Assembly (NCBI RefSeq): GCF_900167085.1
Contig: NZ_FUXA01000006.1
Coordinates: forward strand, 186,001-250,000
Source of the DNA: Eubacterium ruminantium
GTDB lineage: Bacteria > Bacillota > Clostridia > Lachnospirales > Lachnospiraceae
Direction: 5' to 3'
Length of the DNA stretch: 64,000 bases
Below the pieces are notes generated by a model, which had not been told where the DNA came from, made no database searches, and was given only the letters and a program-made list of their open reading frames with translations. Both the position numbers and the translations under genes were made by a program. Position 1 is the first letter of the stretch, and each line of letters starts with the position of its first letter. Of this stretch, positions 53,229 through 62,929 are shown piece by piece.

Positions 53229-53933
53229 TCAATATTTACCAAGTTGTGGTGATAATGTCGATTCATTAAGAATCTCATCTCTGAGATCCCCTGATACTTC
53301 GATATTATGTGGTGCCGCAATAAAAATATTTGCTGAAATAGCTTTAAGGTCGCCACCCAAGCCATAACATGCACCGCCAATAAAGTCGATGATTCTCTGT
53401 GCAGGATCAATCTGGACCCCCTCCATGTTAATTACGATTGTCTTGCCAGCCTTAAGGAAATCCGAAACTGTTTGAGCATCATCAAATTCAAGTGGTTTAA
53501 TTACATAAACCTCACTGTTAGGTTTGTAATTCTGTCTTTTATCAAAAGAAACAACATTTTGTTCTTTCACTTCATTATTCATCTGCATATCTTCTCTCGT
53601 AAATCGATTGTATTTTCTATTTCCAAATGAAGTCTGTGACTGCTGGAAAGAAGATGCAGGCTTGGAATAAGTATTATATGTAGAAGCCTGTCCAAATCCT
53701 GTTCCTGTATATGCAGAATCGAAATTATCATAATCCGGCTCTGAATACATATTATCTAAACTAGTAGTCTTCTTTTCTTTTAACTTCTTAACTTTCTTAG
53801 GCTTTACATAAACTTCTTCTTCCTCATCATCGAAAAGATCTTCTTCCATTCCATCATATTCTTCTTCATAGTCATCCTCAGAATCCACTCTGAAATAGTC
53901 GAGAAAACTCTTCTTGCCTGATTTTTTAGCCAT
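53229..53933 (-). CDS. sepF: SepF cell-division protein
   Basis: FtsZ-binding membrane-anchored protein that helps tether the Z ring. 234 residues: a short amphipathic N-terminus (FLDYFRV), an acidic/Lys-rich and Tyr/Ser-rich linker (about 17-130), and the SepF core (EVYVIKPLEFDDAQTVSDFLKAGKTIVINMEGVQIDPAQRIIDFIGGACYGLGGDL) near 145-205. AAGGAG site. Next to divIVA as in Firmicutes. Confidence 0.95.
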   Translation of the reverse strand: MAKKSGKKSFLDYFRVDSEDDYEEEYDGMEEDLFDDEEEEVYVKPKKVKKLKEKKTTSLDNMYSEPDYDNFDSAYTGTGFGQASTYNTYSKPASSFQQSQTSFGNRKYNRFTREDMQMNNEVKEQNVVSFDKRQNYKPNSEVYVIKPLEFDDAQTVSDFLKAGKTIVINMEGVQIDPAQRIIDFIGGACYGLGGDLKAISANIFIAAPHNIEVSGDLRDEILNESTLSPQLGKY

Positions 53934-53962
53934 TAACTTTCTCCTTCTTCAGTACAACATTA

Positions 53963-54658
53963 CTAGATATTATAGTTTCTTTCGCCAAAAATTGCTGTAC
54001 CGACTCTTACTATGGTGGCACCCTCTTCGACGGCTACAATGTAGTCATTGGTCATACCCATCGATAATACCTCCATACTAACATTATCTATGTTTTTAGA
54101 TTTTATGTCAAGTGATAATTGGCGCAGCTTACGGAACACAGGCCTGTTCTCCTCAGGGTCATCAACAAAAGGAGCAATGGTCATAAGCCCTTTAATTTTC
54201 ACGTGTGGACACTTATTTGCAATGTCTGAAATAAGTGCTGTGACCTCCTCAAGCTTAAGTCCAAACTTGGTATCTTCCTCAGCTACATTTACTTCAATAA
54301 GTACATCTACAGTGGTGTCAAGTTTAGCCGCCTCAACCTCAATCTTCTCTGCAAGATGGAATGAATCCACCGAATGAATAAGACATGTTTTACCTATAAC
54401 CTGCTTAACCTTATTGGTCTGTAAATGACCTATTAAATGAAAATTAACAGGCTTTGAAACTTCAGCATATTTCTTACTGAGCTCCTGAACCTTATTCTCA
54501 CCAAAATCATTAACACCTATTGTTATAAGTTCTTCTATGTCAGAAAGAGGCTTTGTCTTACTTACAGCAATAAGAAGGACCTCTTCCTTTTTTCTGCCGC
54601 ATTTTTCACATGCTTCATCTATTGCTGCCCTAACCTTCTTGTAATTCTCTTTAAGCAT
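53963..54658 (-). CDS. PLP-homeostasis protein YggS/PLPBP family
   Basis: 231-residue fold-type III PLP-binding protein without known catalysis, involved in vitamin B6 and amino-acid balance. Pyridoxal lysine in LLIAVSKTKP, then FGENKVQELSKKY, HLIGHLQTNKVKQV and SMGMTNDYIVAVEEGATIVRVGTAIFG. AAGGTGAG ribosome site. It commonly precedes sepF. Confidence 0.96.
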   Translation of the reverse strand: MLKENYKKVRAAIDEACEKCGRKKEEVLLIAVSKTKPLSDIEELITIGVNDFGENKVQELSKKYAEVSKPVNFHLIGHLQTNKVKQVIGKTCLIHSVDSFHLAEKIEVEAAKLDTTVDVLIEVNVAEEDTKFGLKLEEVTALISDIANKCPHVKIKGLMTIAPFVDDPEENRPVFRKLRQLSLDIKSKNIDNVSMEVLSMGMTNDYIVAVEEGATIVRVGTAIFGERNYNI

Positions 54659-54677
54659 TAATTACTCACCTTCATTC

Positions 54678-56078
54678 CTAATAAATAATTTGATTTTCTT
54701 TTACTTTATTTGAATTTAAAATGATATTATCATACTTTCTCAGCGATCCATTTCTACTGACAATAACGAATTCATCGCCTTCTCTAAGGATTTCTACCTG
54801 ATGAAAGTCTGCAATACCTTCATTTGCCTGATAAACTCCGTAGATATCATCGGATTTTAAAAGCGATACACTGATAACGTCATTTGTATCCATCTGAACT
54901 ATTACATCTGTTGATTCAAACGAATCCGGATTCACCCAAACATTATCGTCATCTTCTTTATAAATTTCAAGTGTTAATTGTTTGATAGTTGAAGAACCAT
55001 CTTCATTAACTGCTTGTTTATAAACTTTATTTTTTCTGCTGGAATTTCCGCCTGCTGTAATAAACTTCTTAGGAAGAACATATGCTTTCTTAGTTGCAAG
55101 GCTTGTTTTAGGAATCTTTAATCCTTCAAAATCATCCTTTATAATCTCAATATTTAAATATCTCTCATTAGCGAAAAGTGACATATATTTTGTTAACTTG
55201 ATGTCGACTTTATATTTATCTCCTTCCTGCGTAGCGGTATAAGGAGTATAAACAGTAAAGTTTGAATTATTGATATTTATCTCAACATAATCATCATCTT
55301 CGAGTTTCTTCGCTTCCTCTTCATTAAGGTAGCAAACAATATGCCATTCTTCATTTTCAATCATTTTGAAGATAGGTGAACCGGAATTCACAATATCTCC
55401 GGTTGCAAATGTTGTTCTCTTATATGCTGCTTTATCCATATCTTCTGCTTTGATACTCTCAGCAGTTCTATTCTCAAAACCATCTGTATAAAAGCAAAGG
55501 ATACCACTTAAAGGTGCATATGTGTAATTAAGAGAATTGCCCAAGTTTTTATCAGCTTTCATTCTTGCAAGTATAAGCTTATTTGCAGCATCAAGAACTC
55601 TACCTTGAACCTCACCCTTAAAATTGTAGACACTATTAAAAGATACATCCGAATAATTGCTCTTATAATTCGAGATTGTATCTCTTACCTGCTGATAATC
55701 CTTACCTGAAAGTTCGATATTGATCCCGTTTTCTTCATCACTAAAAAGTTTGGAAAAATCACCGGAATTATCTATACTGCAGACCGGATTACTCTTTTTT
55801 ATTTTTTCATTGTCTCTTGCGAAATATGCTATATATCCTGAAGCGGATGAATTTACAACGAGTTCACTTCTTACAGCAATACCTGTGCAATTGATATTAT
55901 TATTGACCTTACTTTCACCAACTCTGTAAAGTGTTACAGGTTTCTTCCTGAGAGAAATGATGACACTGAGTGTCACATAAAGAAGAATTGCCGCAAAGAC
56001 AACCATAGCGGCATTAAATTTGGAAATATTATTAAATTTTACAACATTACTCTTCTTTTTTGATTTAATAGTCTTCAT
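54678..56078 (-). CDS. HlyD-like membrane protein of the division cluster
   Basis: 466 residues: a basic N-terminus, one membrane segment (about 25-44), then a HlyD/adaptor-like arrangement with SSASGYIAYFARDNEKIKKSN (first lipoyl half), YAPLSGILCFYTDGFE (second half) and a beta-rich C-terminus. It lies between the D,D-carboxypeptidase and the PLP protein, a recurring clostridial neighbourhood. No transporter partner is adjacent. Function unknown; a structural role in division is conceivable. Confidence 0.8.
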   Translation of the reverse strand: MKTIKSKKKSNVVKFNNISKFNAAMVVFAAILLYVTLSVIISLRKKPVTLYRVGESKVNNNINCTGIAVRSELVVNSSASGYIAYFARDNEKIKKSNPVCSIDNSGDFSKLFSDEENGINIELSGKDYQQVRDTISNYKSNYSDVSFNSVYNFKGEVQGRVLDAANKLILARMKADKNLGNSLNYTYAPLSGILCFYTDGFENRTAESIKAEDMDKAAYKRTTFATGDIVNSGSPIFKMIENEEWHIVCYLNEEEAKKLEDDDYVEININNSNFTVYTPYTATQEGDKYKVDIKLTKYMSLFANERYLNIEIIKDDFEGLKIPKTSLATKKAYVLPKKFITAGGNSSRKNKVYKQAVNEDGSSTIKQLTLEIYKEDDDNVWVNPDSFESTDVIVQMDTNDVISVSLLKSDDIYGVYQANEGIADFHQVEILREGDEFVIVSRNGSLRKYDNIILNSNKVKENQIIY

Positions 56079-56082
56079 AGTA

Positions 56083-57069
56083 TTATTTTATAAGACTGAT
56101 AAGATATTCAATAGTTTCATAGAGATCCGAGCTGCTTACCTTATCAGTAACCACTATAGTATATTTTTTTTCTTTTATTGTAAGATTCATGGCAAGACAA
56201 TAACCTGCCATGCCTGTTGTTCCTGTTTTCCATTCATGGATAGAAACTCCCTCAGGGATATTTCTCCATCCGTTAAGGAAACCATTTGTCGGATATATAT
56301 CTGATATTTCCTGTTCTCCTTTTGCATTCTTATAGAAAAAAGGATATGTATTATGGCTGTCAATTTCGGTTATTAACTGATGCTTTGACGCCTCATTGAT
56401 TATTAGATACATATCATAAGCTGTTATATAATGATCATTATCATGAAGTCCATGGGTATTTACAAAATGACAATTTGTAGCACCAATCTGATAAGCTTTA
56501 TCATTCATAAGTTTGCAGAATTCAGATTCCGAACCTGCAACCAGCTCTCCGAGTTTAACTCCGAAATCATTATATGAGCACATAAGATATCCGTATAAAA
56601 GATTACGAAGCGATACAGAATAGCCTTTTTCAAAGCCGCTATGCATCGCATCCGGATATCTCTCAAATATTATATCATTTGACCATTTGACTTCCTGATC
56701 AAGATCAAAATCGCCACGTTCTATCGCTTCACATACAACAATAGCTGTCATAAGCTTTGTCATACTTGCAGGATAAATCCTCTTTAAAGCATTATGTGCC
56801 ACTATAACTTCTTTATCGGTATCATTTACAAAAAGGACGGAAATGGTATTATCACGGAAGAAATCCGCATTTACTTCCTCATCCGGCCCAAGAACAGCAT
56901 GTTCTTTATGATATCCCTTTAAATCATATTGCGGAAGTTCCTTATCATAATAAACTTCCACTACATCATCATTATATGCATTTTTATATTTATTATTATC
57001 GACAGCAAGATATGTTATTATCCCGCCAATCAATATAAAAAGCAGAAGATAAAAAAATACCGCCTTCAT
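56083..57069 (-). CDS. D-alanyl-D-alanine carboxypeptidase (PBP5-type)
   Basis: 328 residues with an N-terminal membrane segment (about 4-22). The serine-protease-like triad is complete: SMTKLMTAI (Ser102, Lys105), SYN in LMCSYNDFG, and KTGTTGMAGYC. It trims pentapeptide side chains of peptidoglycan. Unlike E. coli PBP5 it lacks an obvious C-terminal amphipathic anchor and ends soon after the catalytic domain. AGGAGA before the ATG. Confidence 0.92.
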   Translation of the reverse strand: MKAVFFYLLLFILIGGIITYLAVDNNKYKNAYNDDVVEVYYDKELPQYDLKGYHKEHAVLGPDEEVNADFFRDNTISVLFVNDTDKEVIVAHNALKRIYPASMTKLMTAIVVCEAIERGDFDLDQEVKWSNDIIFERYPDAMHSGFEKGYSVSLRNLLYGYLMCSYNDFGVKLGELVAGSESEFCKLMNDKAYQIGATNCHFVNTHGLHDNDHYITAYDMYLIINEASKHQLITEIDSHNTYPFFYKNAKGEQEISDIYPTNGFLNGWRNIPEGVSIHEWKTGTTGMAGYCLAMNLTIKEKKYTIVVTDKVSSSDLYETIEYLISLIK

Positions 57070-57107
57070 GCTTCTACTTCTCCTACATTAACAATTCTGA
57101 TATAAAA

Positions 57108-57506
57108 TCAGTGCTTATATAAAGATCTCCAATCCAGATCTCCTCTTTCAAGTGCCTTGATCATAAGTTCTGCCGAAGCAAGATTTGTTGCAATTGGAAT
57201 ATTATGATTATCACAAGTTATAAAAACATTATAATATGCATTATCATGCAATCTTGGTATCATAGGATCATGCATAAATATAACCATATCCATCTCATTA
57301 CTGTCTATACGTGTAATAAGCTGTTCAACGCCTCCAAGGTGTCCTGCATGGACCTTATGTACATTAAGTCCGGATGCATCTTCTACTAACCTTCCGGTTG
57401 TTTCTGTTGCAAAAATCTCATGTTTGCTAAGGATAGCTCTATATGCAATACAAAGGTTTTGCATAAGCTTTTTCTTTGAATCGTGTGCTATCAATACAAT
57501 ATTCAT
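57108..57506 (-). CDS. mgsA: Methylglyoxal-synthase homologue lacking the catalytic aspartate
   Basis: 132 residues that align along their full length with methylglyoxal synthase: LIAHDSKKKLMQNLC, ATETTGRL, GHLGGVEQL, FMHDPMIPRLHDN, IPIATNLASAELMIKALERGDLDW. Active enzymes have ATGTTG and GPLGGDQQ, in which the Asp is the catalytic base; here these read ATETTG (Glu35) and GHLGGVEQ (Val60). His87 is kept. Activity of the normal kind (dihydroxyacetone phosphate to methylglyoxal) is therefore doubtful. The gene is intact, with a GGAGG ribosome site, between dacF-like and rodA genes, a site where clostridial mgsA genes are often found. A binding or regulatory role is an inference. Confidence 0.8.
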   Translation of the reverse strand: MNIVLIAHDSKKKLMQNLCIAYRAILSKHEIFATETTGRLVEDASGLNVHKVHAGHLGGVEQLITRIDSNEMDMVIFMHDPMIPRLHDNAYYNVFITCDNHNIPIATNLASAELMIKALERGDLDWRSLYKH

Positions 57507-57543
57507 TGAAACCCTCCGTCCATCCTGATATAGGATTAATTGA

Positions 57544-58656
57544 TCAGTAAAATCTTTTATGCTGCATACTTATATTCATAGTCATACCGAGACCAAGCGA
57601 TAAACTGACAAGGGAACTCAGTCCATAACTAATAAACGGCAAAGGGATTCCGGTATTAGGGAGCAATGCCGTTGCAACACCGATATTTATAAATGACTGA
57701 TAGCCTATAAGACATGCAACTCCGGCCGCAAGTAACATACCGAGTTTGTCCTTGGCTCGTCTCGCCACTCTAATACATTGTAGCACTATAATAAGTATTA
57801 ATGCAATTAAAAATATACATCCTGAGAATCCCAGTTCCTCTCCTACGATTGAAAAAATAAAGTCTGTCTGCTGCTCTGAAATGAGCTTGGTTGCTTTAAC
57901 CGTAGCATCACTTGTATTGTTAAGTCCTTTACCTGTAAGCTTACCCGAACCTATGGCCATTACCGAGTTATCCTGCTGCTGATTGTCATCATCATATTCA
58001 GAAGGATAAATGAATGACATGATTCTGTTTACCTGATGTTCATAAAGAAGCTTCTGGTCCGGTCTTTGAATATACCAAAGGAATCCACTTACCAAAGGAA
58101 TAAATATAAGAAGTATTATTCCTATGGCTTTATAGCTTAAACCTGCAAGATAATACATAGTTATCATAACCATGATTATACAGATTGAAGTTGAAAGGTC
58201 AGGCTGCATAAAGATAAAAAGAATCGGGATTCCGAGGAATATACCAAATTTAATTATAGTCCTAAAATGACTGAGTTTTTCTTTTTCATCTGCCCTACAT
58301 AAAAACTTCGCCATGAAAATGATCATAAATATCTTGGTAAGCTCTGAAGGCTGGAATGTGATTCCGGCAAATGTGAACCATCTTGTAGCATTATTAACAT
58401 TCTCTCCGAAAAGAAGAACTGCCGCAAGAAATACAAGATTTAAAGCATAGATGATCATATAAAATTTACATATAAAATGATAATCAATAAGTGCTGTAAC
58501 TATAAGTATTGTAAGTCCAAGAACAACTCCGATTATCTGTTTTGATGTATAGTTGCTGTTGGCACTGTTGATTATGACAACACCGATGATCATAGCTGAT
58601 ATGATCAACAGAAGCAGAAAATAGTTATAGCTTTTTAATTTAATCTTTCCAAACAT
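57544..58656 (-). CDS. rodA: RodA/FtsW-type peptidoglycan polymerase
   Basis: SEDS glycosyltransferase, 370 residues with about ten membrane segments. Family blocks: ATRWFTFAGITFQPSELTKIFMI, the catalytic Asp in MQPDLSTS, SEQQTDFIFSIVGEELGF and LLPNTGIPLPFISYGLSSLVS. It pairs with the class B PBP encoded just upstream to form the elongasome polymerase. AGAGG ribosome site. Confidence 0.94.
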   Translation of the reverse strand: MFGKIKLKSYNYFLLLLIISAMIIGVVIINSANSNYTSKQIIGVVLGLTILIVTALIDYHFICKFYMIIYALNLVFLAAVLLFGENVNNATRWFTFAGITFQPSELTKIFMIIFMAKFLCRADEKEKLSHFRTIIKFGIFLGIPILFIFMQPDLSTSICIIMVMITMYYLAGLSYKAIGIILLIFIPLVSGFLWYIQRPDQKLLYEHQVNRIMSFIYPSEYDDDNQQQDNSVMAIGSGKLTGKGLNNTSDATVKATKLISEQQTDFIFSIVGEELGFSGCIFLIALILIIVLQCIRVARRAKDKLGMLLAAGVACLIGYQSFINIGVATALLPNTGIPLPFISYGLSSLVSLSLGLGMTMNISMQHKRFY

Positions 58657-58692
58657 ATTAATTCCTCTTTTGCCGGAAACAATCAGTATAGC

Positions 58693-61569
58693 TTAGTCTG
58701 ATGTATCTGTTTTACTTTGTCCAAATGAAGCATCTTTTAAGGCTTCCTTATCATACATATAAGCATATATAAATGATGCAAGCTCTGCTGCATTTGCAGA
58801 AGCATATCCATTCTGGATTACGCAAGTAACGGATACTTCCGGTTTTTCATAAGGTGCATATGATATAAACAGAGCATGTGGAGGTCTTGAAGTATCTTCC
58901 TGGGCTGTACCTGTCTTACCTGCAACCTTAACTTTAAGATTATTAAGCAGTTCATTATGATCAAGGTCGTCAGTAACAACCATTCTCATACCATTATGAA
59001 TCTTATCCCAAAGTGCGTTATCAATATCAACTGTAGAATGAACTTTAGGCTGTGATGTCTTTTTGATATTTCCTTCATAATCCGCAACCTTATCGAGTAA
59101 TGTCAGATCATAACATGTTCCGCCATTTGCAATGGTTGTAATGTATTTTGACATCTGAACCGGGGTATAACTGTTTGTACCCTGACCAATGGCAGAAACA
59201 ACGGCATCCCGGTCGGACATATGAGGTTCCGTTTCATCTATCTCAATTCCCGAATATCCGTCAAATCCGAATTTGGCTGCGTATTTATTTAGCCTTGTAA
59301 GTCCTAAATTATCATTATAATAGCCATCATCATTTGCCAGTCTGTAACCGACTTCATAATAGAAATAGTTACATGAAATGTCGATAGCTTTTGATATATC
59401 GATTGTTCCGTGTGTTGTATTGAAATCCCTATATACCCAACATGCCGGTTTTGTATAAACCTTATCGAAGACACCCATGTCGGTTATATATTCATCAATG
59501 CCAAGAACACCCTCTTCAACACCTGCAACTGTTGAAATGATCTTAAATGTTGAACCCGGTGCAGTACGCATCATACTTGCTCTACTGTATAAAGGTGTTG
59601 TCTTGTCCGTCAGAAGCTTGTTGTAATAATCTCCGTCAACACTGTTGGTAAGATAATTATTATCATAACTTGGATAACTTACAAATGCTCTTAATTCACC
59701 TGTATAAATATCTGTTATTATTACAGCTCCGGAACATGGATCAAGTGCCAGCATAGCAGGCGTAATCTCAAGATTTTTAATCTTTCTTGTCATGAATTCA
59801 TAAGGTCCGAATGCTCCATTTTTAAATGCAGCATAGTCCTCATCATTTTCTTCATTAAGAACTTTCTGAATATAGATAAGATCAATCACATCACTTCCGC
59901 TTATATATCCCTGCTGGATCATGGAATGAACTATCATATTCTTAAATTCTTTGTTACCGTTTAATTCTTTGATTATGTAATTTACAAGCTCATTATATAT
60001 CTCTTCAGAATCATAATATTTATCTTCTTCAATGATCAAAGAAGTATCAATATAATAATTCTCAAGACAGAATCTAAGATAATCAGAAATAGGTTTATTA
60101 CCGTTGATATAGCTGTTAAATTCTTTGCTGTCTCTGTCCACTTCAGATGAAAGATAAACACCTTTATCTCCAAGCATTTTGAAAATAAATTCAAGATACT
60201 CCTGATATTCTTTCGAAAGATCGTTATTATTTACAGGATTTTCCTTAAGAAGACTTCGGATATAAAGGATTATCTCCTTTTTCCTTGATTCAAGATTATT
60301 GTAAATCCCCTGTTCAAACTCTGTTGAAGACTTCTTCGACATTTCTTCTATATCAATATAGTTATTATTAAATAAAGCAAAATAAACATCCGTTATAGGA
60401 ATCTCATTATCTTTATTATTTTCCGGTGCATATGCATTCGGTGTGATATGACTTAAAAGAATTGATGTTATCTCCTTCTCAAGCATATCATAGCAATACT
60501 TCTGAAGATCACTGTCTATAGAAAGATATACATCAGACCCTGCAGTTGCGGGAGTTTCCTTGACAACGTCAATAACCTTTCCGAGATTATCAACATACAT
60601 TATCTGCTCACCGTCTGTTCCGCGAAGATACTCTTCGCAATGTCGTTCTATACCGATTTTTCCTACAACATCATCACTTGTATATGGAACCTTGCTGTTC
60701 TTATTGAAATATTCAAGATCCTCTTCACTGGCTTTTCCAACATAACCAATGATCTGAGCAAAATATTTTGCATCATTATATACTCTTTCCGATCTTACGA
60801 TAATGTCCATTCCTGTAAGATCATCCTTATGTTCAAGTATCATTGAACGGCTCTTCTCGGAAATATCGGAAGCTATTGTTACAGGAACATATTGCTGATA
60901 TCTGTTTAGCCATAAAGCATATCTGCAGGCAAGAATTACCATTGCATCTTCATTTGTATAATCGGTTGAAATATCAAAATTCGGAACATCCGAACCACCG
61001 AATCTCATATGATAAACGATATCTTCAGCTTTAGTAGCAAGTTCTTCATCTGTAAGTTCATCAATAGAATTCTTTGAATAAGCATCACGAAGGAAATTCT
61101 TGAGTGTGATACCTGAAACTGTATATTTATAATTTCCGTTCTTAAATTCAATAGGAAATTCTGCAGTTATCTTATCATTATTCTGCGCAAGAACCTGCAT
61201 GGTATTATAAACTATTTTATTTTTTAATTGGTTCTCTGAAATACCAAGATCTTCGGCTCGATTCGTGAGATAGTTATTATTTCCAAAGGTCAGATCATAC
61301 GTTAATTTGTTATATGCAAGAAGTTTGCCGTTTACATCATAAATATTGCCCCTAACCGAATCAACCTTAAGTTTCTTTTCGGTACGGACAGTAAAATCGA
61401 CCTGATAATTATCACCGTTTTTTATTTGAAGTATAAAAAGTCTTCTTCCAAGCAGAAAGAATAATATTATCATAAGGACAGTAACCGGAAAAATCCTGCT
61501 CTTCAAATAATCAAGAAGAATATTTTTAAGGTTTTCCAGAAATTCCTTTATCATTTTTAACGGATTCAT
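58693..61569 (-). CDS. mrdA: Class B penicillin-binding protein 2 with large insert
   Basis: Transpeptidase of the elongation machinery, 958 residues. It has an N-terminal membrane segment (about 25-48), a pedestal domain with VRGNIYDVNGKLLAYN, and a transpeptidase with GSTFK (Ser673), SCN (about 732) and KTGTAQ (885). Residues about 371-602, between SIDSDLQKYC and ITPAMLALDPCSGAVIITD, are an Asn/Glu/Lys/Tyr-rich mostly helical insert that ordinary PBP2 (about 630-700 residues) lacks. Its ATG overlaps the mreD stop by four bases. RodA is encoded downstream. Confidence 0.93.
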   Translation of the reverse strand: MNPLKMIKEFLENLKNILLDYLKSRIFPVTVLMIILFFLLGRRLFILQIKNGDNYQVDFTVRTEKKLKVDSVRGNIYDVNGKLLAYNKLTYDLTFGNNNYLTNRAEDLGISENQLKNKIVYNTMQVLAQNNDKITAEFPIEFKNGNYKYTVSGITLKNFLRDAYSKNSIDELTDEELATKAEDIVYHMRFGGSDVPNFDISTDYTNEDAMVILACRYALWLNRYQQYVPVTIASDISEKSRSMILEHKDDLTGMDIIVRSERVYNDAKYFAQIIGYVGKASEEDLEYFNKNSKVPYTSDDVVGKIGIERHCEEYLRGTDGEQIMYVDNLGKVIDVVKETPATAGSDVYLSIDSDLQKYCYDMLEKEITSILLSHITPNAYAPENNKDNEIPITDVYFALFNNNYIDIEEMSKKSSTEFEQGIYNNLESRKKEIILYIRSLLKENPVNNNDLSKEYQEYLEFIFKMLGDKGVYLSSEVDRDSKEFNSYINGNKPISDYLRFCLENYYIDTSLIIEEDKYYDSEEIYNELVNYIIKELNGNKEFKNMIVHSMIQQGYISGSDVIDLIYIQKVLNEENDEDYAAFKNGAFGPYEFMTRKIKNLEITPAMLALDPCSGAVIITDIYTGELRAFVSYPSYDNNYLTNSVDGDYYNKLLTDKTTPLYSRASMMRTAPGSTFKIISTVAGVEEGVLGIDEYITDMGVFDKVYTKPACWVYRDFNTTHGTIDISKAIDISCNYFYYEVGYRLANDDGYYNDNLGLTRLNKYAAKFGFDGYSGIEIDETEPHMSDRDAVVSAIGQGTNSYTPVQMSKYITTIANGGTCYDLTLLDKVADYEGNIKKTSQPKVHSTVDIDNALWDKIHNGMRMVVTDDLDHNELLNNLKVKVAGKTGTAQEDTSRPPHALFISYAPYEKPEVSVTCVIQNGYASANAAELASFIYAYMYDKEALKDASFGQSKTDTSD

Positions 61570-62075
61570 TTTTTAGCTTCACTTACCTTTTTCTTTAAAT
61601 ATTTGTTTATTCTAACGTAAACCCTGTAAACGATAACCGTAATAAGAACTGTATAAACCGTTCTCGGAAGTATTATATGAATAAGATAATATCCGACAGA
61701 AAGTCTATTTCTAAGAAGAAATGCAAATATATAAATCATAAACTGAATAAGCATTTCATCTACCATGGAAATGATAACCGGAAGCATTACATCTTCCATC
61801 ATATAATTTCTGTGGAAAAATCCATTTACATATCCAATGACCATATAAAGGAACATGAACGGTCCAAGGAGGGTTCCGTAAAATACATCATAGAGTAAAC
61901 CGCAGAAAAAGCCTGTTAAAAGGCCTTCTCTTCGTCCACGCATTATTCCAAAAGACATAGTTATAACCAGTAAAAGATCAGGTGCGACCCCTACAACATC
62001 ATGGTAATTAAACAATGTTGTCTGAAGCACAAAAGATATGATTATAAGTACTGCTATAACTATAACTCTTCTCAT
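61566..62075 (-). CDS. mreD: Rod-shape-determining protein MreD
   Basis: 169 residues with about five membrane segments; opens with VIAVLIIISFVLQTTLF, then PDLLLVITMSFGIMRGRREGLLTGFFCGLLYDVFYG, the conserved MreD loop. Works with MreC and RodA/PBP2 in the elongasome. Overlaps mreC by one base and the PBP gene by four. Confidence 0.93.
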   Translation of the reverse strand: MRRVIVIAVLIIISFVLQTTLFNYHDVVGVAPDLLLVITMSFGIMRGRREGLLTGFFCGLLYDVFYGTLLGPFMFLYMVIGYVNGFFHRNYMMEDVMLPVIISMVDEMLIQFMIYIFAFLLRNRLSVGYYLIHIILPRTVYTVLITVIVYRVYVRINKYLKKKVSEAKK

Positions 62076-62929
62076 CAGTAATCTACTACTCTCTTTCTGT
62101 CGATGATAACAAACACATCCTTAACATCCGAAAAATCTACTGCCGGTGAGATCTTAGCAGTTTTTGTAAGGTTGTTTGAATCATACGAAATCTCTGTAAC
62201 ATAACCTATTGTAAGTCCGAAGAAATATCTGTCCGAAACATTTGAGGTTATGACTCTGTCGCCAATTTCCACCTTGGCGTCTTTATTGATATCTTTAACA
62301 AGAAGATATCCCTGCTCCATAGTTTTAAGACTGCCTTCAACATTACAAAGTGCATTATCTCTACCTACTTCAGCGGTTATATTGGATCTGTCATCGATGA
62401 TTGCTCTAACTTTGGCATAATCATCATAAGACTCAACTACTATACCTAAAAGTCCATTATCACAAAGGACATTACATCCTTCATATACACCGTCATTCAG
62501 ACCTTTATCTATATAAAGTTCATTGAACCATGTACTCGAATCGGTTGAAAATACCCTGGCTGCTGTTTTATTGTATTCAGGATATTTTTCATCAAGTTCA
62601 TATAAACTTCTTAATTCCTGAAGTTCAGACAGTTCAGCCTGATATTTAGCAGCTTCATTTTGATAGCTTTTTAATTCTTCTTTGAGTTCTTCATTTTCTT
62701 TACGAAGGGATTTAACATCACCAAAATAGTCGAGGCCTTTCGAAATCTTACCGCCTAACTTGTCTGCTCCTTCCTGAACAGGGACAATGAACTCCGCAAA
62801 GAATCCTTTGATTCTCTTTGTCTGATCTTTAAAGAAAATAGAGAAAACCAAAAAGATCACACATATAATTGTCAGCGCCAGGAATAAATATCTTGGGCTG
62901 ATATCGCTTTTATTCTTCTTACTTTTCAT
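62075..62929 (-). CDS. mreC: Rod-shape-determining protein MreC
   Basis: 284 residues: N-terminal basic tail, membrane segment (about 12-32), coiled coil (about 55-110), and the MreC beta-rich domain: STWFNELYIDKGLNDGVYEGCNVLCDNGLLGIVVE, VRAIIDDRSNITAEV, GDRVITSN and a final FVIIDRKRVVDY. It shares one base with each neighbour. AGAGG ribosome site lies in the radC end. mreB, which usually precedes mreC, is not here. Confidence 0.95.
   Translation of the reverse strand: MKSKKNKSDISPRYLFLALTIICVIFLVFSIFFKDQTKRIKGFFAEFIVPVQEGADKLGGKISKGLDYFGDVKSLRKENEELKEELKSYQNEAAKYQAELSELQELRSLYELDEKYPEYNKTAARVFSTDSSTWFNELYIDKGLNDGVYEGCNVLCDNGLLGIVVESYDDYAKVRAIIDDRSNITAEVGRDNALCNVEGSLKTMEQGYLLVKDINKDAKVEIGDRVITSNVSDRYFFGLTIGYVTEISYDSNNLTKTAKISPAVDFSDVKDVFVIIDRKRVVDY

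Noticed and set aside
57108-57506. Pseudogene call for the methylglyoxal-synthase homologue
   Set aside because: The frame is full length, has a good ribosome site and conserves the rest of the fold, so it is a divergent gene rather than a decaying one.
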